NCBI RefSeq assembly: GCF_023276375.1
Contig: NZ_JALLPK010000001.1
Coordinates: 868,001 to 932,000 of the forward strand
Origin: Halocatena marina
Lineage (GTDB): Archaea; Halobacteriota; Halobacteria; Halobacteriales; Haloarculaceae
Direction of reading: 5' to 3'
DNA: 64,000 bases
Position numbers and translations under genes: made by a program. Of this stretch, positions 8,386 through 16,438 are shown piece by piece. The first letter of the stretch is position 1. The number at the start of each line of letters is the position of its first letter. The notes beneath the pieces were generated by a model. The model made no database searches. It saw nothing but the letters and a program-made list of their open reading frames with translations, and had not been told where the DNA came from.

Positions 8386-9445
8386 GCGAATCCTCTCAGT
8401 TGTCGGTGCGCGACCACAGTTCATCAAGGCGTTTCCGGTGTCAAACGCACTTCGTCGCTCGCACGACGATGTGCTTGTCCACACTGGTCAGCACTACGAC
8501 GCGATGCTCTCGGACGTGTTCTTCGCCGAGCTCGACATCCCCGAACCAGCGTACAACCTTGGTGTCGGTTCGGGAACCCACGCCGACCAGACTGCGCAGA
8601 TGATGATCGAACTCGACGATGTGCTCGACGCAGAATCACCAGACGTGATGATCGTCTACGGTGACACCAACTCGACGCTTGCTGGTGCACTCGTTGCTGC
8701 GAAGCGCTCGACGACGCTCGTTCACATCGAGGCTGGACTGCGGAGCGGGAATCGATCGATGCCCGAAGAACACAACCGAATCGCAACCGATCACCTCGCA
8801 GACGTGTTACTCGCGCCGACCAGCAGTGCTGTAGACACACTCCGTTCTGAGAGTGTTCCTGGCGAGATTCACGAGACCGGCGATGTGATGTACGATGCCA
8901 TTCTGTACGTCCGCGAACGCGCCAACGAGGTGTCGGCAATCCGCGAGCAACTCGATCTCGAACCGGATGGATACGTTCTTGCGACGGTTCACAGAGCGGG
9001 CAACACGAGCAACAAAAGCCGACTGTCGTCCATCATCCGTGGGCTGGCGAGTGTCTCGGTCCCGGTCGTTCTTCCGATCCACCCGCGAACCGAAGCGGCG
9101 CTCAAAGAGAACGGTCTGTGGCAGTTGGCCTGCGATCAACTCACGATCATCGATCCCGTTGGCTATCTTGATTTCGTCAGTCTCCTCGAAGGAGCAACAC
9201 TCGTTGCAACTGACTCTGGTGGCGTCCAGCGTGAGGCGTTCTACCTCGATACGCAGTGCATTACATTACGCGATGAAACAGAATGGGTCGAGACGATAGA
9301 CTGTGGTTGGAATACACTCGTCGGGGCTGACAGTGACCGTATCGCACAGGCGCTCGCGCAGAACGAGCCTAATCCGCCGAAACCACAGCTTTACGGCGAT
9401 GGTCGAGCCGCAGAGCGTGTTGCTGAGGTGATTGATAGTGTTTGA
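8378..9445 (+). CDS. wecB: UDP-N-acetylglucosamine 2-epimerase (non-hydrolysing)
   Basis: A 355-residue enzyme that interconverts UDP-GlcNAc and UDP-ManNAc. Family motifs are clear: GARPQFIK at residues 10-17, HTGQHYD near 40, VYGDTNSTLAGAL near 92-104, HIEAGLRSGNRSMPEEHNR near 112-130, and DSGGVQREA near 285-293. The length equals the bacterial WecB family. Translation should begin at the ATG at 8378, where MSKRILSVVG gives the normal N-terminus. It overlaps the GT2 gene by 8 bases and the next gene by several bases. No ManNAc dehydrogenase (WecC) is nearby, so the product may be used as ManNAc or be processed by the Gfo/Idh/MocA enzyme upstream (inference). Confidence 0.95.
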   Translation: MSKRILSVVGARPQFIKAFPVSNALRRSHDDVLVHTGQHYDAMLSDVFFAELDIPEPAYNLGVGSGTHADQTAQMMIELDDVLDAESPDVMIVYGDTNSTLAGALVAAKRSTTLVHIEAGLRSGNRSMPEEHNRIATDHLADVLLAPTSSAVDTLRSESVPGEIHETGDVMYDAILYVRERANEVSAIREQLDLEPDGYVLATVHRAGNTSNKSRLSSIIRGLASVSVPVVLPIHPRTEAALKENGLWQLACDQLTIIDPVGYLDFVSLLEGATLVATDSGGVQREAFYLDTQCITLRDETEWVETIDCGWNTLVGADSDRIAQALAQNEPNPPKPQLYGDGRAAERVAEVIDSV

Positions 9446-10340
9446 TGATTACGAATTTGCGCTGTGTCTCACGCACGATATCGATCGGCCGTACAAGGCA
9501 TGGCCGCAAGCGTTGTACTACGCGCTCGCCGACCGCCAGCCATCGCATCTCCTGTCGATGCTTCCTGAGAGAAATCCCTACTGGCAGTTCGAGACGATCA
9601 TGGCGGTCGAGGATGACTTCGACGTCCGGTCTGCGTTTTACTTCCTAAACGAGCCGGATCTGCTGCGGGATAAGTCGCCCGTTTCGTGGTTTCGCTCGGA
9701 GAACTGGATACAACAGCTCGGGCGATACGACATCACAGACGAGGCGATCGTCGACGTCATCCACACACTCGACCGCGGAGGATGGGAGATTGGGATCCAC
9801 GGATCCTATCACTCGTACGCGGATCAGTTCCGTCTCGCCTACGAGAAAGCGGTGCTCGAATCACTCTATGACGGCTCGATCCTCGGTGGCCGACAGCACT
9901 ATCTCAATCTCGATCGTCCACAGACGTGGCAGTATCACGCCGAGTTGGGACTGCGCTACGACGCGAGCTTGGGTTCGAGCACCAGTTATGGATTCACAAA
10001 CGGCTACGGGGTCAAACGGCCGTTCGACAACTCGTTCGTTGTGTTCCCACTGACAATCATGGAAGTCGCACTCCCAGATCCCGGAACGAAAGAAGATGAG
10101 GCGATCGCTGAATGCGATCGGCTGCTTCGGGAAGCTGCAGAGAATGATGCTGTGATGACTATTCTCTGGCACCTTCGGTACTTCAACGAAGATGAGTTCC
10201 CCGGATATCTCCGTCTGTACCGATACATCATAGAACGCGCCCAAGAGCTGAACGCATGGATTGGGCCGCCCGGAGAGCTCTATCCACACGTTGCAAAACC
10301 GCCCGACAGCACAGAAACAAGACCAAAAACGGAGCTCTAA
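9438..10340 (+). CDS. Polysaccharide-deacetylase-like (NodB fold) protein
   Basis: About 300 residues. The start is probably the GTG at 9438, inside the end of wecB; a TTG two codons earlier is less likely. The metal-site residues of carbohydrate esterase family 4 are recognisable: THDID at about residues 12-16 and an HxxxH motif in GIHGSYHSY at about 117-125. The later LRYDASLGSSTSYGF resembles the 'R-x-D' block of archaeal deacetylase-like proteins. There is no signal peptide, so it would act in the cytosol on a nucleotide- or lipid-linked amino sugar, or on a substrate presented at the membrane. Removing an N-acetyl group would expose an amine for the FemAB-like enzymes encoded next (inference). 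Confidence 0.82.
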   Translation: MFDDYEFALCLTHDIDRPYKAWPQALYYALADRQPSHLLSMLPERNPYWQFETIMAVEDDFDVRSAFYFLNEPDLLRDKSPVSWFRSENWIQQLGRYDITDEAIVDVIHTLDRGGWEIGIHGSYHSYADQFRLAYEKAVLESLYDGSILGGRQHYLNLDRPQTWQYHAELGLRYDASLGSSTSYGFTNGYGVKRPFDNSFVVFPLTIMEVALPDPGTKEDEAIAECDRLLREAAENDAVMTILWHLRYFNEDEFPGYLRLYRYIIERAQELNAWIGPPGELYPHVAKPPDSTETRPKTEL

Positions 10341-10362
10341 GAGTAAAATAGATGATAGGAAT

Positions 10363-10372
10363 TATAACGAAA
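10363..10372 (+). promoter_or_regulatory. TATA-like promoter of the first FemAB-like gene
   Basis: TATAACGAAA begins 27 bases before the ATG at 10390 in a 49-base gap after the deacetylase gene. The spacing fits a leaderless haloarchaeal promoter, so this gene may be read from its own start as well as from the operon. Confidence 0.45.
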
Positions 10373-10389
10373 TTTGAAAGAGGTTCATC

Positions 10390-11409
10390 ATGAGCACGAA
10401 ATCAATCGATCTGCAACGACTCACGCTGTCCGAGTGGGATGAGGCACTCCCCTCGTCAGGGACCGAAGTGTTTCACACACCATCAGTTCTCTCAGCTATC
10501 GACGATCATTCTAATGGGGAGCTGCGATTATACGGTGGATTCAAAGGTGAACAGCCGGTCGCACTCTTGCCGGTGTTCGTTAATGAACGAACGATCGGTC
10601 GTGTTGTGACCTCGCCACCCCCCTCGATGGGGATTCCACGACTCGGCCCACTTGTGCTGAGTGCTAGTCCAAAGCAACGAAAGAAAGAAACTGTCAACGA
10701 AGGGTTTGCCGAACAGATACTCGACGATCTCGATGTCGAGGCCAGATCGACGCTCTTTCGGATGATCTGTCCGAGGGCCTATCCTGATCCACGGCCGTAT
10801 CAGTGGAACCGTCTTGAGGTACAACCACGATTCACCTACGTTCTCGATCTCGAAGACTGCACGGTCGACAACGTGATGGATCCGTTCAGTCGGAGCCTCC
10901 GGAACGAGATGCGCAACCGTGAGTCGAGCGACATCACGATTTCGGTGGAGGGGATGGACACAGCAGAGCAGATCTGTGACTCTGTGAACGAACACTTCGC
11001 CGATTACGGAGCACGATCGCCTGCTGACTGGTCGTTCGTTCAGGATCTCCTCAACGCGGATTCAGTACATCATCGGGTGTACGTCGCCCGTACGGATGAT
11101 GGATCCTATTGTAGTGGCATTATCGTTCTTTATTCCGATGATACTGCCTACTACTGGCTGGGAGGTATCACGGCAACTCACGAAGGTGTAAGCGTCAACA
11201 GCCTTCTTCATCGGACCGTCATTGAGGATATCATCGAAGAACCAGAGTTGGATTCGGTCACTCGTTATGATCTTGTCGGTGCGAACACAGAACGGCTCTG
11301 TCGATACAAAGGAAAGTTCAGCGGGATGCTTGTCCCGTATTACGTCGTCGAATCCAACGGTCTAGAAATGAAGCTTGCAAAAGGTGTTTATGATCTCGCA
11401 ACTCGATAG
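10390..11409 (+). CDS. FemAB/GNAT-like peptidyl or amino-acyl transferase, copy 1
   Basis: A 339-residue cytosolic protein with the double-GNAT architecture of FemAB-related acyltransferases. Recognisable parts are the first half with PPPSMGIPRLGPL, the segment SRSLRNEMRNRE, a central TDDGSYCSGIIVLY strand pair, and the C-terminal block RYDLVGANTERLCRYKGKFS followed by LVPYYVV. In bacteria FemAB enzymes transfer amino acids from aminoacyl-tRNA to amine groups on cell-wall precursors; related proteins act in exopolysaccharide clusters. A homologue with the same C-terminal block is encoded at 12882 on the other strand. Archaea of this group lack peptidoglycan, so a glycan amine is a likelier target (inference). 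Confidence 0.85.
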   Translation: MSTKSIDLQRLTLSEWDEALPSSGTEVFHTPSVLSAIDDHSNGELRLYGGFKGEQPVALLPVFVNERTIGRVVTSPPPSMGIPRLGPLVLSASPKQRKKETVNEGFAEQILDDLDVEARSTLFRMICPRAYPDPRPYQWNRLEVQPRFTYVLDLEDCTVDNVMDPFSRSLRNEMRNRESSDITISVEGMDTAEQICDSVNEHFADYGARSPADWSFVQDLLNADSVHHRVYVARTDDGSYCSGIIVLYSDDTAYYWLGGITATHEGVSVNSLLHRTVIEDIIEEPELDSVTRYDLVGANTERLCRYKGKFSGMLVPYYVVESNGLEMKLAKGVYDLATR

Positions 11410-11505
11410 ATATCCGAGTCGTAGTCTCGTTATCGAACGAAAAGCGAACCAACAGCAACGCAACCCAACCGTTCCGCTCAGCTCATCAACCGATCCAACG
11501 AAACC

Positions 11506-12801
11506 ATGACACAACGCGTTTCAACTTATACGACCGAGACATCCGCACTTAACGACGAGCAACGCACAATCGATATCCTGCGAAAAACGCTGGCCTACGC
11601 TCGAACACGGGACTACAAAGGATGGGATTACGGTGACGGGATGAGCAGTAAGCTCCTCCAGTGGTTCCCAATCGATAATAAGTGGCTGAATCTCGTCGTC
11701 CAAGAGGTCGCGAAACGACCACCTATCAACGTTCGACCGTTGTTGCTCATTGAGCAACGGCGTAACTACAAGGGGACGGCGCTATTCGCAATGACGAATC
11801 TGAACACCGCCAAACTCCAATCGGTGTGCACTCCGGATGAGACGTCTGCGTCGACGCCGGGATCCGGTGCTTGGTCTGAGATGGGTATCGATACCGATGT
11901 CGATTACGAAGACGAGAGTTACCAGCTCAATCAGTGGCTCATCTCGAATCGGAGCGTCGGGTACAGTGGCTTCTGTGGGGGCCACAAACATCAAATTCAG
12001 CATTTCCACAGCCGTGGAGTGCCGAATGATCCCGATGTCGTCTCGACCTCATACGCTGTCAAGTCGCTACTGTCGGCCGCGTCGCTCGATCCGATGTACC
12101 TGTCTGTCGCAGAAACCGCTGCCAACTTCGTTGTCGACGATCTCAACTACCGAACCGTCGCTGATGGAGCGTGCATCGACTACCACTTCAACCACCCGAG
12201 TGACTCGTATACGATCAACGCCGGTGCAATTGGTGCGAGACTGCTCATAGATCTGTACGACCAATTCGGAGACGAGTCCTACCGCCGCCGAGCGAAATGT
12301 CTCCTCGACCACATCGCTGGCCTGCAGACCGATATCGGTGGCTGGACCTACCGCGATCCTCCGTCAGCCTCACATCTCTCAATGGACAACCATCACAACG
12401 GATTTGTCATCGAGGCGTTCCTCCGGTATCAAGATGTGACCGGCACTGATCGATACGCGAAGACGCTGGATCGGGCACTCACGTTCTATCGGGAGACCCT
12501 ATTCGATCCGTCCGGTGCACCGAACTGGGACGAAAAGAAATCGTACCCACGGGATATCCACGCGAGTGCACAAGGGATTCTCGTGTTTACCTACGCTGGT
12601 GATCTTGATTTCGCACGACGTATTCTTGCATGGGCGCTCGACAACCTTTATGTGGGTGATGGAAAGTTCTACTACCGAAAACACCGCTTCTATACGACGC
12701 GGGTAACGTTGATGCGGTGGTGTCAGGCGTGGATGGCATACGCGATGTCGGAGTATCTGATAGCTCTGCAGAACCAATCGAAACAGACAGTGGATGTCTA
12801 G
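11506..12801 (+). CDS. (alpha/alpha)6-barrel protein, glycosidase/lyase/epimerase-like
   Basis: A 431-residue protein with no signal peptide. From about residue 50 on it shows repeated helical hairpins rich in aromatic residues and Gly: LSVAETAANFVVDDL, INAGAIGARLLIDLYDQFG, LLDHIAGLQTDIGGWTYRD, SMDNHHNGFVIEAFLRYQDV, ASAQGILVFTYAG. The pattern is that of the six-hairpin toroid used by many glycoside hydrolases, polysaccharide lyases and uronyl epimerases. The conserved DNHHNGF and IHASAQG blocks line up where such proteins bind sugars. It lies 96 bases after FemAB copy 1 on the same strand and ends 80 bases before copy 2 on the other strand. The activity cannot be told from sequence. Confidence 0.7.
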   Translation: MTQRVSTYTTETSALNDEQRTIDILRKTLAYARTRDYKGWDYGDGMSSKLLQWFPIDNKWLNLVVQEVAKRPPINVRPLLLIEQRRNYKGTALFAMTNLNTAKLQSVCTPDETSASTPGSGAWSEMGIDTDVDYEDESYQLNQWLISNRSVGYSGFCGGHKHQIQHFHSRGVPNDPDVVSTSYAVKSLLSAASLDPMYLSVAETAANFVVDDLNYRTVADGACIDYHFNHPSDSYTINAGAIGARLLIDLYDQFGDESYRRRAKCLLDHIAGLQTDIGGWTYRDPPSASHLSMDNHHNGFVIEAFLRYQDVTGTDRYAKTLDRALTFYRETLFDPSGAPNWDEKKSYPRDIHASAQGILVFTYAGDLDFARRILAWALDNLYVGDGKFYYRKHRFYTTRVTLMRWCQAWMAYAMSEYLIALQNQSKQTVDV

Positions 12802-12881
12802 GCTGTCACTGGCAATCAGCTGCTGAATTCATTGTATCAGGGGAGCTACCAGCGACAATTCGTACGTCTCACAGCTTGTGC

Positions 12882-13946
12882 CTACGTCCGGTCGCGGATC
12901 CACTTGTAGGCGTGTGCTAGTGACGTGATCACCGGTGAGCCGCGTTCGACCGTATAGAACGGAACGAGTTCTGGATTGAACTTCGCCTTATAGCGGTTGA
13001 TGCGGGGATTGTCCGCTCCGACGAGATCGTATGTCGCTCGGTCTCGCTCCATTGCTTCGGTCATTACGTGCCAATCGAGTAGATCATTCACAGGAAGATC
13101 GATGTCGATATCTGTCCGGACACCACCCTGCCATCGATACACAGTATCGCCGTCGTCGAGTGCGAGCAGCCCACCGATGAACTCACCATCGACCTGAAGC
13201 GCGTACGGACGCACGGATCCATCGGGGAGACCAGCTGCCAACTCCTTCACAAATGAAGGCGTAACGTGATAGTCGATATCTTGACTCTCGTACCGGTTAT
13301 TCACCTGTTCAATGATATCGGAGATTGCTGCTTGACCACCTTCCTCAATTGTGAATGTTTCCTCTTCTCCATCCTGAATGTTACTTCGGGCATCACGACT
13401 AAACGACATCAGGAGATCCTCAGGTCCCGGAGAGAGATCGACGAGGTATGTATACGACGGTGTCACATCACAGCCGTTCCAGAGAAACGGTCGCAAATCG
13501 TCATAACAGCCGTGGATACGCATGTGTCCGTATTTCGGATCGAACTCCGAGTCGGCCCATTCGAAACACCCATCGATGAACTGGCGCTGCCGACGTTCGA
13601 GCTTTCGCTGTTTCAGCCCGTCTCCATTCAATAGTGCGGGACCGAGATAGGAGACTCGAAGCTCTGGCGGTGGTGAGAATGCGGTCCGAATTGGTCCACG
13701 TGTAAGTTCGAACAGAGGAAACAACCCAATCGGCTCCTCTCCCACGTACCCTACGAGTGGATGAACCGCAGTATCTGCGTGTTCAGCTTGCACAGACAAC
13801 GCCTCGTGCCGGTGAAACAAACACGTGTGCGGTGATTGCTCGACAAGTCTATTCCATATTTCGTTGTCACTACCATCTATACGCTCGATTTCGACTCCCA
13901 TGTCACTATCCGAACGTTCGGGTTCCAACACTGTGTCGTTTTCCAT
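12882..13946 (-). CDS. FemAB/GNAT-like peptidyl or amino-acyl transferase, copy 2
   Basis: A 354-residue protein related to the one at 10390. Both have the PPPxLxVSYLGPAL/PPPSMGIPRLGPL block, a central FSRDARSNIQDGEEE versus FSRSLRNEMRNRE block, and the C-terminal YDLVGADNPRINRYKAKFN followed by LVPFYTVE. I chose the ATG at 13946; a TTG one codon upstream is less likely. It is transcribed towards the (alpha/alpha)6-barrel gene, with a TATA-like stretch in the AT-rich region just upstream. Two FemAB-like enzymes usually act in succession to add different residues; that this holds here is inference. Confidence 0.85.
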   Translation of the reverse strand: MENDTVLEPERSDSDMGVEIERIDGSDNEIWNRLVEQSPHTCLFHRHEALSVQAEHADTAVHPLVGYVGEEPIGLFPLFELTRGPIRTAFSPPPELRVSYLGPALLNGDGLKQRKLERRQRQFIDGCFEWADSEFDPKYGHMRIHGCYDDLRPFLWNGCDVTPSYTYLVDLSPGPEDLLMSFSRDARSNIQDGEEETFTIEEGGQAAISDIIEQVNNRYESQDIDYHVTPSFVKELAAGLPDGSVRPYALQVDGEFIGGLLALDDGDTVYRWQGGVRTDIDIDLPVNDLLDWHVMTEAMERDRATYDLVGADNPRINRYKAKFNPELVPFYTVERGSPVITSLAHAYKWIRDRT

Positions 13947-14441
13947 CAATATTTGATATGTATTATAATTTGATAAGAATAACAGTCTTTACGTAATTAT
14001 ATTACATAGGGAGAGTATCAGATTCCATCATTTTACCTCCATTCACTTTATATTAGATACCGATTAACAGCAGTAGATAATACAATAAAAAATTTGACGA
14101 TGGTCTCGATAATATGTATTATTCCTAGAGATTTATTAATTGCCTATTGATAAAACTGGCATCTGTCAGGCGCATACTCGATGAGAATAGCAAGATACAG
14201 CAGGTTATATCTGTAATCAGTTAGTTCTATTCTATATTCCCATTGCCAATTATGAATATTCTCGGACAATTAATTACAAGTGACCACCAGACGTAATACT
14301 TCGCGCCGCGGTAACTGCCCACTACTCACAGCGTCGGGGCACCGCAGTACCGGGCATTGAGAGTCATGTCAATGTTACGAGCTTGGAGTTTCAATGTTGT
14401 ATCGTTTCCGGTAACGTCCGTGAAAGACACGGAGGTAGCCA
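13947..14441. other. AT-rich divergent regulatory region
   Basis: About 495 bases, strongly AT-rich up to about 14280, between the FemAB copy 2 start and the second DUF7344 gene. No coding frame is credible. Before the DUF7344 ATG a Shine-Dalgarno sequence (GGAGGT, 14431-14436) lies 5 bases upstream, so the transcript has a leader rather than being leaderless. Confidence 0.5.
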
Positions 14442-15077
14442 ATGAGCACCAAGGCACCGAATAACTCACAGACACAGTCAGTCGGGAATAGCGCTTCAAC
14501 AGAAATGGAAGCCGAATCAACCGTCACCGAAACCGAAACAGAGACGAGTGCCGGCCCGTCACTCGGTCCCGACCGGATCTTCGAGGTCTTGAAAAATCAG
14601 CGCCGCAGACGAACCCTCCAGTATCTCATCGAGCACGATAATCCGGTGACCATTGGGGCACTCGCAGAACATATCGCTGCGCTCGAAAACGACACCACGG
14701 AGGCCGCACTCACTTCTCGCGAACGAAAACGAGTCTACGTCGGGTTGTACCAGTGTCACCTACCAAAAATGGATGACACCAGTGCGATCGAGTTCGATAA
14801 AGCGCGGGGGACAATAGCACTCGGAGCGACCTCCGAGCAGTTCGAACCGTACTTGGATCTCGAATCGAACGAATCCGATGCTTGGCCTCGCTATTACCTA
14901 CTACTCACGGGAATAAGCAGCCTAATATTCGCTATTAATGTAATCTCAGGAATTGGTATCTCGCTTACGCAACTACTCGCAGGTATCCTCGTGGGATTTG
15001 TCTTCCTCTCTACAGTTCATATCTATAGTACCCCGAATGAAATAACTACATACCTATCGTCTCTGGCTGAACGCTGA
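14442..15077 (+). CDS. DUF7344 winged-helix membrane regulator, second copy
   Basis: A 211-residue protein. The first 40 residues are a Thr/Glu/Ser-rich disordered region. Residues about 45-145 hold the DUF7344 winged helix: RIFEVLKNQRRRRTLQYLI, then ALAEHIAALENDTTEAALTS, then RERKRVYVGLYQCHLPKM and a GTIALG wing. Two transmembrane helices follow at about 157-177 and 180-200. The block RKRxYVxLYQxHxPK is shared with the regulator at 5372. A good ribosome binding site lies 5 bases before the ATG. Its position between the FemAB gene and the DUF354 gene suggests control of the glycan genes. Confidence 0.88.
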   Translation: MSTKAPNNSQTQSVGNSASTEMEAESTVTETETETSAGPSLGPDRIFEVLKNQRRRRTLQYLIEHDNPVTIGALAEHIAALENDTTEAALTSRERKRVYVGLYQCHLPKMDDTSAIEFDKARGTIALGATSEQFEPYLDLESNESDAWPRYYLLLTGISSLIFAINVISGIGISLTQLLAGILVGFVFLSTVHIYSTPNEITTYLSSLAER

Positions 15078-15199
15078 GGGATGCTGTTCGCCCTGCCTGC
15101 TGGTGGTAGGTCGACACGTACTATCCATCGATTTCTTGCAATTATGGCCCGTAAGCAACGACGTTGAAGTGGTACGTGTCTACTCTCTACAAAGTACCG

Positions 15200-15209
15200 A
15201 TTAACAAAG
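15200..15209 (+). promoter_or_regulatory. TATA-like element (ATTAACAAAG) before the DUF354 gene
   Basis: The word ATTAACAAAG starts 34 bases before the ATG at 15234. Near-identical words precede the GT4 gene (TATAACAAAG, 17916-17925) and the sulfatase-like gene (AATAACAAAG, 19052-19061). Confidence 0.4.
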
Positions 15210-15233
15210 CCACTCGCCGGTTTTGAGCAGTTT

Positions 15234-16352
15234 ATGAGATTTCTATTTTTCACAAACACCCCGGCTCACGTTCACCTATACAAGCACGCGGTCGCAACGC
15301 TTCGGGATGAAGGACACGAGGTGTCGATCTTGGCGCGTGATTATGGCTGTACTATCGATCTTCTCGATTGGTACGGGCTCTCATACACTGTGTACGGGCC
15401 GTGTGGGACGACGCGCTGGTCGTTACTCCGACGGCTCCCTGAACACTACGCTCGCATTGCCCGCCATGCGCTCTCATTCGATCCAGATCTCATCTTCGGA
15501 ATGGGTGCGTATGCTGCCCACGCTGGCGCACTCACGCGGACGCCAGTCGTGTTGGTCCTCGATTCAGAGCCGACGGGACTAGATCACACCATTTCGATGC
15601 CGTTCGCTCGAACCATCGTGACACCAATGGCGTTCCGTAAGGATCTTGGTTCGAATCACTACGTCTTCAATGGATTCAAAGAATGTGCGTATCTCCATCC
15701 GAACGTCTATGAGCCATCAGTCAACGTCCGCAAACACCTCGATCTCACGCCCGATGAGCGGTACGTCCTCGTTCGTCTCAATGCCTTCGGCTCTCACCAC
15801 GATGTCGGCCACGGCGGATTCTCGGCTGACGAACGCCGCAAACTAATTACGCAGTTGGCCGAGCACGCTACAGTGTTCGTCTCCGATGAAGGCGAGGATT
15901 TCCCGTTTGACTCGCTTCCTGCTCGTCCGTTTGACATCCATCCAGCTCTGTTGCACGATACACTCGCGGAAGCGTCGTTGCTCGTCGCTGACACACAGAC
16001 GATGGTGACTGAAGCAGCGTTGCTCGGAACCCCCGCGATCCGTTCGAACTCGTTCGTCGGGCCCGAAGATATGGGGAACTTCCTCGAACTCGAAGAAAAT
16101 AATCTCGTCTACAATCTTCGAACGTTTGAGGAAGTGCTGGAAACTGCTGAGACTGTTCTGAGCCAATCCGGTGTCGAGCGCGAATGGGAACGCAAACGCG
16201 ACCGATACGTGAGCGAGCTGGTGAATCCAACAAAGACGATAACAACGCTCGCAGTGGAAGCCGGAGACGCTTCTGCTGTTGAAAACCTCCATCGACGCTC
16301 CATGCACGAACAGCAACCGATACGGAAAGAGCGGTCACCACAGCAGAAGTAA
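15234..16352 (+). CDS. DUF354 family protein, GT-B glycosyltransferase-like
   Basis: A 372-residue protein with the DUF354 start MRFLFFTNTPAHVHLYKHAV, which resembles the N-terminal domain of GT-B glycosyltransferases and UDP-GlcNAc epimerases. Other family landmarks are FDPDLIFGMGAYAAHAG near 84-100, a NGFKECAYLHPN block near 145-156, and in the C-terminal half the nucleotide-sugar-type VADTQTMVTEAALLGTPAIR. The end is basic and polar. There is no membrane segment, so it would act at the cytosolic face. DUF354 genes are common in archaeal glycosylation clusters but no activity is firmly assigned. It has its own TATA-like element at 15200. Confidence 0.85.
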   Translation: MRFLFFTNTPAHVHLYKHAVATLRDEGHEVSILARDYGCTIDLLDWYGLSYTVYGPCGTTRWSLLRRLPEHYARIARHALSFDPDLIFGMGAYAAHAGALTRTPVVLVLDSEPTGLDHTISMPFARTIVTPMAFRKDLGSNHYVFNGFKECAYLHPNVYEPSVNVRKHLDLTPDERYVLVRLNAFGSHHDVGHGGFSADERRKLITQLAEHATVFVSDEGEDFPFDSLPARPFDIHPALLHDTLAEASLLVADTQTMVTEAALLGTPAIRSNSFVGPEDMGNFLELEENNLVYNLRTFEEVLETAETVLSQSGVEREWERKRDRYVSELVNPTKTITTLAVEAGDASAVENLHRRSMHEQQPIRKERSPQQK

Positions 16353-16407
16353 ACAAACATCGTAGTGAAAGCGGTCGTCCATAGTGGTGCCCTGTTCAGT
16401 CAAAACA

Positions 16408-16438
16408 TTATAAATCAGGTCTACGTAGTGACTACGTA
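16408..16438 (+). promoter_or_regulatory. Promoter with a 17-bp palindrome ending on the start codon
   Basis: A TATA box (TTATAAAT, from about 16409) lies 26-29 bases before the ATG at 16438, so the transcript is expected to start at or near the ATG. Between 16422 and 16438 lies a perfect inverted repeat, TACGTAG-TGA-CTACGTA, whose last A is the first base of the start codon. A dimeric repressor bound there would cover the transcription start. Confidence 0.65.

Noticed and set aside
8424..8939. 171-codon open frame on the minus strand inside wecB
   Set aside because: It lies wholly within a gene with all WecB motifs, is extremely Arg/Ser-rich, and arises from the codon bias of the plus strand.
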